DNA of 64,000 nt from Blasia pusilla. Taxonomy: Eukaryota; Marchantiophyta; Marchantiopsida; Blasiales. Within the stretch, counting starts at the first letter, position 1, and each line of letters starts with the position of its first letter. The stretch is taken from positions 39,060,001 through 39,124,000 of the forward strand of contig CM114273.1 of NCBI GenBank assembly GCA_050084515.1, given 5' to 3'. Shown here piece by piece: positions 57,106-64,000 of the stretch. The notes under the pieces are model-generated. The model was not told the origin of the DNA. It worked only from the letters and a program-made list of their open reading frames with translations, and ran no database searches. A program made the position numbers and the translations under genes.

Positions 57106-59814
57106 CGTTTAGGTAGGTCTGCCGACGGTGTGTACGTTGTTTTTTTTGTTGGTAGACAGGATGAGGCTTGCGAGGGTGATCAGCGAATGTCGAAATTGTG
57201 GGGTTGCGTTCTTTTTCTAATTCTAAACAGTTGCGGGAATTTGCTGACAGTAGATCGAGGAGAACAATGCTTCACAGAAATGGCAGTTAGACTAACCGTT
57301 CTGTAACGGATATGTTTCTCGCGTATGCTCGTCTACGATGAGTTATCGAAGAACACCGACTAGTGCGTTTGTGCTTGTGTAGTTATCATCCTTAATTGGA
57401 AGTCCGTTTGAATTTTAAATATAGGTAGGTTTACCTACATTTAAAATTGTTTCAATGCAAATATCGATTGGAAATCATAATTTGAAAAAAATTCAATCGA
57501 CTAAAACATGTGAATGTGAACTTCCTTCTTTTTGAACCTTATAAAGCATAGAGAAATTCTTATGACGGAACAAGCTATTTTCCAATCTCTCCATAAAAAT
57601 ATGAAATACTAAGAAGTATTTATGGATATTCAATATAGATCAATTTTCAGTAAAAAGACCATATCATTTCGACCTCTACGAGTTTCTCTCATTTTTTTTC
57701 CTGGCCATCTAGGCTATCCACGTGTCCTATGCACATATGAACTAACTAGTCTCTTCTCCACCGAGATCACCCGTCCGTAGCAGGGGCCGCACACTGGCTA
57801 CATACCAATAATTTCTTGAATAATACCATTTTATTAATTTTAAGAGTATTCCCTAACCTAAAGAACCTAAATAATAAAGAGTATTCCTTAACCTAAATAA
57901 AGAGTATTCCCTAACCTAAATAACATCATCTCCTATGATAGCCACGATCCACTCGGTTACCACAATGCGTATCGTAATAGCCGTGGTACACTCGGCTACC
58001 TCTATGAAATCCTCCATGCATACCATTCATCTTGGATACGTTTAGATAGTAAACTATGATAGATCATCCTTGTAGCGTTGTTATGAGATTCATCGTGAAT
58101 GATTGATTGGGGGCAACGTCGAACAAATGATTTCACATCGAATCTTGGAATTCTAGTGAAGAAGAATACCATCTACTAATAGTTGGATTTCACTGTTCAG
58201 CGTCCAATGAGACAAGAGATACTTTTGAGAAGCCTCATTCATGGGATTTGAGCCGACGGTAGCAAGGGGACTGTCTCTTCTTGTGTCAAGCTTTCTTTCT
58301 CCGTTTGATGACTTATCTGTAATTGAAGTGAGTAAATTTCCTCTTGCTTCCTAAAAAATATAGCCTCCCCATGATTCCACAAAGCTTTACAATGGCTCTT
58401 CACGTCTTTACTCTTCTTTTCTACACATGATCATAAAAGTCTTAATATGTCCTAATAATATATCATAAATATTTCATTACTCTTCTCATCATTCCTTGCA
58501 TGTTCCCCTCCCACATCGATTCTTTCTTCAATCTTTGCTTTAATATTCTGTTAAAGCTAATTTTCCTTAATGGAATTGGTTTTATTGAAGAAAAACTAAG
58601 AAAAGATAGCTAAGCAACTTGATAACCCATAACAATAATTGATAAAGTATGTCTCGTAACAATAATTGGAGGATGCAATTTTCACCGCTCCCTCACAATT
58701 ACCTTACGAGGTCCTTACTAGTAGGGGTTGGGAGAAAGTAATTATGACACATGTGTAGACCACGGGGATAGGTTAGGTTGGGAAAAAAATTAGGGAGAAC
58801 TTGTAAAGGTCGTAAATTCAAAATATATTGTAGGGAGGGGAAGGGAGGGCATGGTTTGACATGTCTCCCTTAATAGTATCCAAGAGGGTTGCATTAATTT
58901 TGTAAGAGGGAAAAAGAAACCACCTCTAGGCTCGTACTCTGATAGCTCACCCCAATTGTTGACAACATCGTCACTAAACCTCCTATGCACGTCCAGAGCC
59001 TGTTGAAATCACAAAGTTCCGAGAGAAATGTTAATTAATCACTTACATTAATTTCCCAAAAGAGAGCGTGGTACGTGAATGAATAGAGATGAGAATATAA
59101 GCTACTAACATCTTGCCCGCGTGATGCACGGGTGAAAAAATTCCTTAGTATTTTTAGTTCTTCTTGCTAGCACTTAGTTAAATGCTCTTGTACACGTGTC
59201 AAGACAAGGAGGCTTAAAAAAGCTTACATGTCAACACCACAGGAGAGCTTCCTTCCCAAACCCAATCCTCTTTTAATAATATAGATTATAAATCCCGACT
59301 CAATTTTGCATGGGGATGCATCCACAAGCTTCTTTTCTAATCCTAATTGTCTCATGAGAAAACTCTACAAAGATTATTTCACAAAGTTCCTCATCTGTAT
59401 TATTATGGGAGAGTGCCTTTTTGATTTGCAAATACTTATATGCTCGACACGTGACAACCGGGCAGCAAGAAAATGTTTCACATGACAACCGGACAACAAG
59501 AAAAAAATTTTGAATTTATGTAAAACGTCATTAATTTCTTCCCTTAATGGGTTCTACGCTAACTCTTCAAACACCTCATTTACATTATTATTGGATTATT
59601 ATGGGAGAGTGCTTTATTGATTTGCACACACATAAAAAAACCCCTAAGATGGTTTCATGGGACGATTATGATAGCATGAAAATAAATAAATAAATGTAAA
59701 CCAAAAACAATGATCGTGAAAAGATAAAAGATCTGCAAATAAAAAACAGTGATCGTAGAAAGATAGCAGAAATGCAAACCAAAAACAGTGATCGTGGCGG
59801 CGGACGGAACTTAC
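57106..59814. other. Intergenic region downstream of the transporter gene
   Basis: AT-rich. A short CCTAACCTAAATAA array lies at about 57853-57920. The last exon of the EamA gene should lie here or further left but was not recognised. A minus-strand frame around 58790-58990 (WGELSEYEPRGGF) has an acceptor-like CAG before it but no family resemblance. Confidence 0.4.
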
Positions 59815-62800
59815 CCGGGTATCGTCGTTTCGCCCATAATCCATCCCAAAACGGATCCCAAGACGGGAGCCAGTGTCATTGCCATCGACACGGGAAGAGG
59901 CTTCAAGTAACCTAGAGTGGTGTTGTAGCCCACGTGGCTGAGAAAGCCCGGGCCCAGCCCCAGAAACAGAGTCCGCACGAGAAACTCTGAGAGCAGAAAC
60001 GAGAGAGACCACATTCGGTCTCGCGCCATCTCAGTCCATGGAAACGAGAGAGGACAAGAGTGGAGTTCCAGAAAAGAAAGGGAGGCGCTTCACTTCGGTG
60101 CTAGGATCGTACCTGGCCGCAACCAGCCTAGGAGTCCGGTGCCGTTGTAGAGTGATTGATGGAGATGCCCATTCCATCCGTTGCTGAGGACTGCTCCTAT
60201 GGATAGCAGCAGACATGCGCCTAGGTTTACAGGCATGAGGTAGACGAATACAGGGAGTTCATCTGCTCATCATCATGTTACAAGACACAAAGAGTCCAAC
60301 GAAGCGATCAGTCCCGAGGTTGGTCACAATTGCAATGCTCATGGCGATGCTATTTCGTTCATTAATTGATCAAATTAGACCTTTACTTGAAGACTTGGAT
60401 CAAACGCGTCGTGAAATTCTTTCTTCACCGACCGTGTGGTCATCTCCTTCCCAGGAGCTGAAATTCACATTCCTCAATCGCTAGAGAAAGTAAACACAGC
60501 ATCCAGATTCAATGCATGGTTAAAATGCACTCAGATTTTTCATGATCTGCAACTAAGCTCTGGCGTGCAACAAAGACGTAAGTATGAAACGCTGTACACA
60601 TGGTCTAAGTTTAGGGTCGATCGTTTGGTCCACTCCAATCCTAGGGAAATAGTACGAATATGATCGATGGGAAGAGTGCATCCAGAATCCATTTCATTTT
60701 CACGGCAAGACTGGGTGCGCGCTTCCGTACTTCGGAGAGTTTTTCCGCTCATCAAATACACCGCAAAGTAACAGGCACAACTCAGAGCAGCTGTGTCGCC
60801 CAATACGGTGAACTCCTTGTCGTGCTCGACCTCCGCTCCAGCGGCGAGAATTGTAGAACCCACGACCCCCAGCAGGACACCGAGTAGCTCGCCTACAATG
60901 AATGTCCTGTAAATAATGAAGGTGAACAGTGACACGAACATCGGGGACATGATGCCGAGAAACAGACTGTGCGTCAACGAGGTGTTTTCCAGCGACCAAA
61001 TCTGCCAGCCCACACAAAGGGCAAAGACATCAGCGCCGCTCCGACTCCGATCAGTTTCTTAATGATCGTATTGTCGGTAAAGTACCCAGGATAGGATAGG
61101 ATATATATCACAGCACGTGGGCTTTGCAGCAGATTTCTGCGCTGGATTCTTGTAGATAGTACGTAGGGCTTTCCTGGGATCAAGGAGTCCTCGTACCTAT
61201 TCGCCAAGATTCGAATGGGTACCGAAAACACTTGGTGCACGCGTGGAATGCAGATTTTGCATGCTGAGCTTCGATCGCAAACTTCCACCATTATGCTTAT
61301 CTAATCGGAGCCTCACGGGGTCTCCCAATCACACAGCACGGGTTTTATAAACCCGAAGGAGCAGGTGTCTCTGTCACTCCGTTTGTGGAAGACTCTCTGA
61401 TATTTCTGAAGCAATAATGGGATGAATTTCTAAACAAACCATCTGATTCTAAAGGAATGCGATTTCGAATCTGTGAGGGATAATCAGTTCTTTCTCTTCA
61501 GGAAATTGGAAAAAAAACTGTAATTCTGAATCTGAACGCACTTCTTCTCAAACTTCGGTTTTTCCCAAATTCTCAGCCAAACCCAATTCCCACATTGCAC
61601 GTTTATGTCAACGTCACTAATTCCGAATCTCTGATCACTTGACTATTTTCCATAATAAAACCCTACTTCATTACCAACAAAGAATCGCCAAAGAGCATAT
61701 CGAAGAGGATAGGGGACACACTCGTAAACCATTCCTATGTACTTGGAGGGGTTACATACTGTAGTTGAGGGAGATGTCCTACAGCGCTAAGCTTGGTGCT
61801 CCAAGTACCTTCTGGATCGGCCTACCTGGCTCGCTCTAGGGGAGAATCTGAGGCGCCACTGACCGGGAACATGCCCAAACCCTAAACGAACACCACGAGA
61901 TTGAAGCGATACAGTCTGAATGAAAGAAGGACAATTGCTGGAAATAGGTTTCTGGAATCAGGCAGGGAGCAGGACGTTACTGGAGGACTTTGGATGGAAT
62001 TCGGCTTGGATATTGGGAAGGGCACGGAGATGTCCGTCGACTCTGGTCCTTGTCCGGCTCTAAAGCTGGAAAACATTTCAGCGAATATTTTCTTCACTCG
62101 GACAGGATTCATGAATATGAAATATCAGTGTTTTCGCGTTCGATTTTCACTCTGAAAGTAAACATACGAATGCACGTCACGACGCACTTAGCTAAGATTC
62201 ACTCTCACAATCAAGAGCGTTTCAGTGAAGTAGATACTAGACTACCAGGTCAGTAGTTGGGAATCTGTTAAGAAAAGAGAACTTTTGGCAGGTAGAGTAG
62301 CCTTACCCATAAGCTGTAATGACCACCAAGCCCTATCGCACAAACAAGAATGGTCCCAGCATTACTCCAAGTGAGTGCTCGTGTCTGTTCTTGCGGTAGC
62401 ATGCGTGTCCATTGCCAGATGCAGCAGGGTAGCATACAGATCACTGACACTTGATGTCGCCACGAGCCCAGCGCAAACGATCCTGCTCCTTGGGTCTCCA
62501 TTGACGCAATAAGCTGAATTCATCGAACATCAAGCAAATTCAAATAATACATCTCCAGATCTGAATTAACTAGCAACTGCATTTCTTAGGACTTGTACGC
62601 AATAATCAAAGCTGAAGATTGGATCCCAAACAGCGCTCTTCAGTTCTGTCGCTCATCGAGCGGTAGCTGGATCACAATGCACAAAAATCTTCCTTACAAT
62701 CCTGAACAGCATGAGCGGCAGATTTGCCCAGACCCCGAAAGATATGGTAGATCAATCTGTGCTTTCAAAATTGAATAGAACCTTCACCTGTGTTACAGTC

Positions 62801-63366
62801 TTGGAACCTTAGCTTTCGATCTCGTGACAGCAGCTGAAGTTTCATGTGATCCGTATCAGTGCGCCAGAACACCGGACAGGGGGCTCCAAAGGACCAAACA
62901 ATTTATGCGTCCAGCGGCCTGAGGAAAAATCCTATCCTTGGAAAACCACGATGTAATCGATGTGCGTGATTTCTTTGCGTCCGAGGACTCATACACGCTC
63001 TAGCGAATTCCATGAGAGCTCTTACAACCTATTGGAACCTCCGTCCTACTCTATATCGGATGCGATGTCAGTATCACATACGTGGAATGGGTCCCATACG
63101 CCAGGTACGCTTTCCGTGGACTAGAAATCTAATCAATCCATCTCTCTCAATCAGCAGCACGTAAGTATGGACACAGGCGAATACTGAAGAGCGCGTACCG
63201 GTCCAGATGTTGCACCCACTACTATGGCGCACGCGAGTAGGAGCTCGATGTACCATGGTTTCGAGCTCTTTAGAGTACTCTCAGACCGGAGCTCGTCCTT
63301 GTGGTCGACATTCCCGTCGGCCAGCTTCTCGTAGTCTGCGTCGTGCGGATCGTCGTCCTTCGACAT
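59815..63366 (-). CDS. EamA/DMT-family membrane transporter, 3' exon not found
   Basis: Minus-strand exons 63366-63199, 62513-62307, 61001-60731, 60262-60113 and 59986-59815 join in frame at GT-AG sites (phases 0, 0, 1, 1). The acidic cytosolic start MSKDDDPHDADYEKLADG is followed by WYIELLLACAIVVGATSGP (first helix). Then come SFALGSWRHQ, the LTWSNAG helix, HYSLWIWSLENTSLTHSLF across an exon joint, three further apolar helices (SPMFVSLFTFIIYR, LLGVLLGVVGSTILAA, ALSCACYFAVYLMSGK), VFVYLMPVNLGACLLLS, and LGLGPGFLSHVGYNTTLGYL with PVSMAMTLAPVLGSVLGW, the typical second EamA half. About 290 residues are seen; the tenth helix and stop are missing, expected left of 59815. The family exports small metabolites; the substrate here is unknown. 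Confidence 0.82.
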
Positions 63367-63935
63367 CACCCTATGAAATGCAACCGACTCGTACAAAAAA
63401 AATTGGGAAGAAATCCAAATCCAAAACTGTTGACCATACAGCCCTGGACCGAGAGCTCCTGCGGGATGAACCCCCGGATTTCTATCCCTTCACCACCTCG
63501 ACTAAGGAATTCCAACAGAATATGATCATCATGGTCATCTCAAGGTCTCCTGCCCCACTCCACAGCGTTCGCGCTTCTTGGCCCAATGACTTGAGGATAG
63601 ATGTGCACAAGTACAGACCGCAAACGAAAGCTGATAATTCCTCCAACTCGAACTTACCAAATGCTAAGACCGACGGCCTCTGCAGTCTGGATCCTTTTGA
63701 GAGCTCGAGGGGTTGCGGCAGTTCACCACCGAGATCCACCCAGCCCACACGAAACGGGGACCTGTGCTCTATTCTCACGAACAACTCCAAGGAGATAATT
63801 ATTTTAATCTTCCTAGCGATCAATCATGAGCTGGTGAAACCCAGCCCCACATTAGCGTATCCCATGCAACAAAAGAAGATCCACCGGGCGCGAGAACGAT
63901 CGCAGTTGCGATTGCCCAACGCCGCCTCGCCTCGT
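63367..63935. other. Upstream region of the transporter gene
   Basis: Probable promoter and 5' untranslated region. A minus-strand frame at 63482-63823 has no motif. Confidence 0.4.
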
Positions 63936-63938
63936 CAC

Positions 63939-63996
63939 ACACTCGATGCCAAAGGGTGTCCCCAAAGCAACCAGTACACTCGATGCCAAAGAGTGT
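63939..63996. repeat. Two 21-bp direct repeats, each with an ACACTC/GGTGT-type inverted pair
   Basis: Copies at 63939-63959 and 63976-63996 differ at one base. The second forms GTACACTC...GAGTGTAC, an 8-bp stem with a 9-base loop. The array may continue beyond the window edge. Confidence 0.75.
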
Positions 63997-64000
63997 ACTC

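Noticed and set aside
58790-58990. Final exon of the EamA transporter
   Set aside because: The reading is hydrophilic (WGELSEYEPRGGF) and lacks the last helix expected for the family.

Overview
The window looks like nuclear DNA of a land plant, possibly a seedless one (bryophyte, fern or lycophyte). The reasons are spliced genes with GT-AG introns, a short plant-type gene ending in GFWTFVDMASGRYLW, long AT-rich intergenic stretches, and three large decayed Ty3/gypsy retrotransposons that fill nearly half of the sequence. No bacterial operons, CRISPR arrays, rRNA or tRNA genes were recognised.

Layout. 1-722: AT-rich flank. 723-11064: retroelement I. 11069-12718: AT-rich spacer. 12723-22413: retroelement II, a different subfamily with the same plan. 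22418-26300: AT-rich. About 26330-30050: a decayed non-LTR retrotransposon with a zinc finger, a reverse transcriptase and a C-terminal restriction-like endonuclease. 32567-33212 (minus): a complete two-exon gene for a 92-residue membrane-anchored protein. 38010-38541: a decayed methyltransferase relic. 38542-48156: retroelement III, same subfamily as I. 52672-56459 (minus): a complete five-exon gene for a 581-residue atypical-kinase-like protein. 59815-63366 (minus): a five-exon EamA-type (DMT) membrane transporter whose last exon was not found.

The main discovery candidate is the retroelement family. All three copies encode, in order, Gag with zinc knuckles, an aspartic protease (lost in III), a DNMT3-like cytosine-5 DNA methyltransferase domain, Ty3/gypsy reverse transcriptase and RNase H, a DDE integrase with an HHCC finger, and a PHD finger at the position where chromoviruses carry a chromodomain. 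The element thus pairs a DNA-methylation writer with a likely histone-tail reader.

Their ends are also unusual. Instead of LTR-internal-LTR they read A1-internal-B1-A2-B2, with B (126 bp in I and III, 104 bp in II) on both sides of A2 and absent beside A1. The outer ends are TGTC...GACA, with 4-bp target duplications in I and II. B1 and A2 meet at CA-NN-TG, like a circle junction. Split repeats of this type are known from PAT/Ngaro/TOC1 tyrosine-recombinase elements, but here the recombinase is a DDE integrase. All copies carry stops and frameshifts, many of them CAG to TAG, and none looks autonomous.
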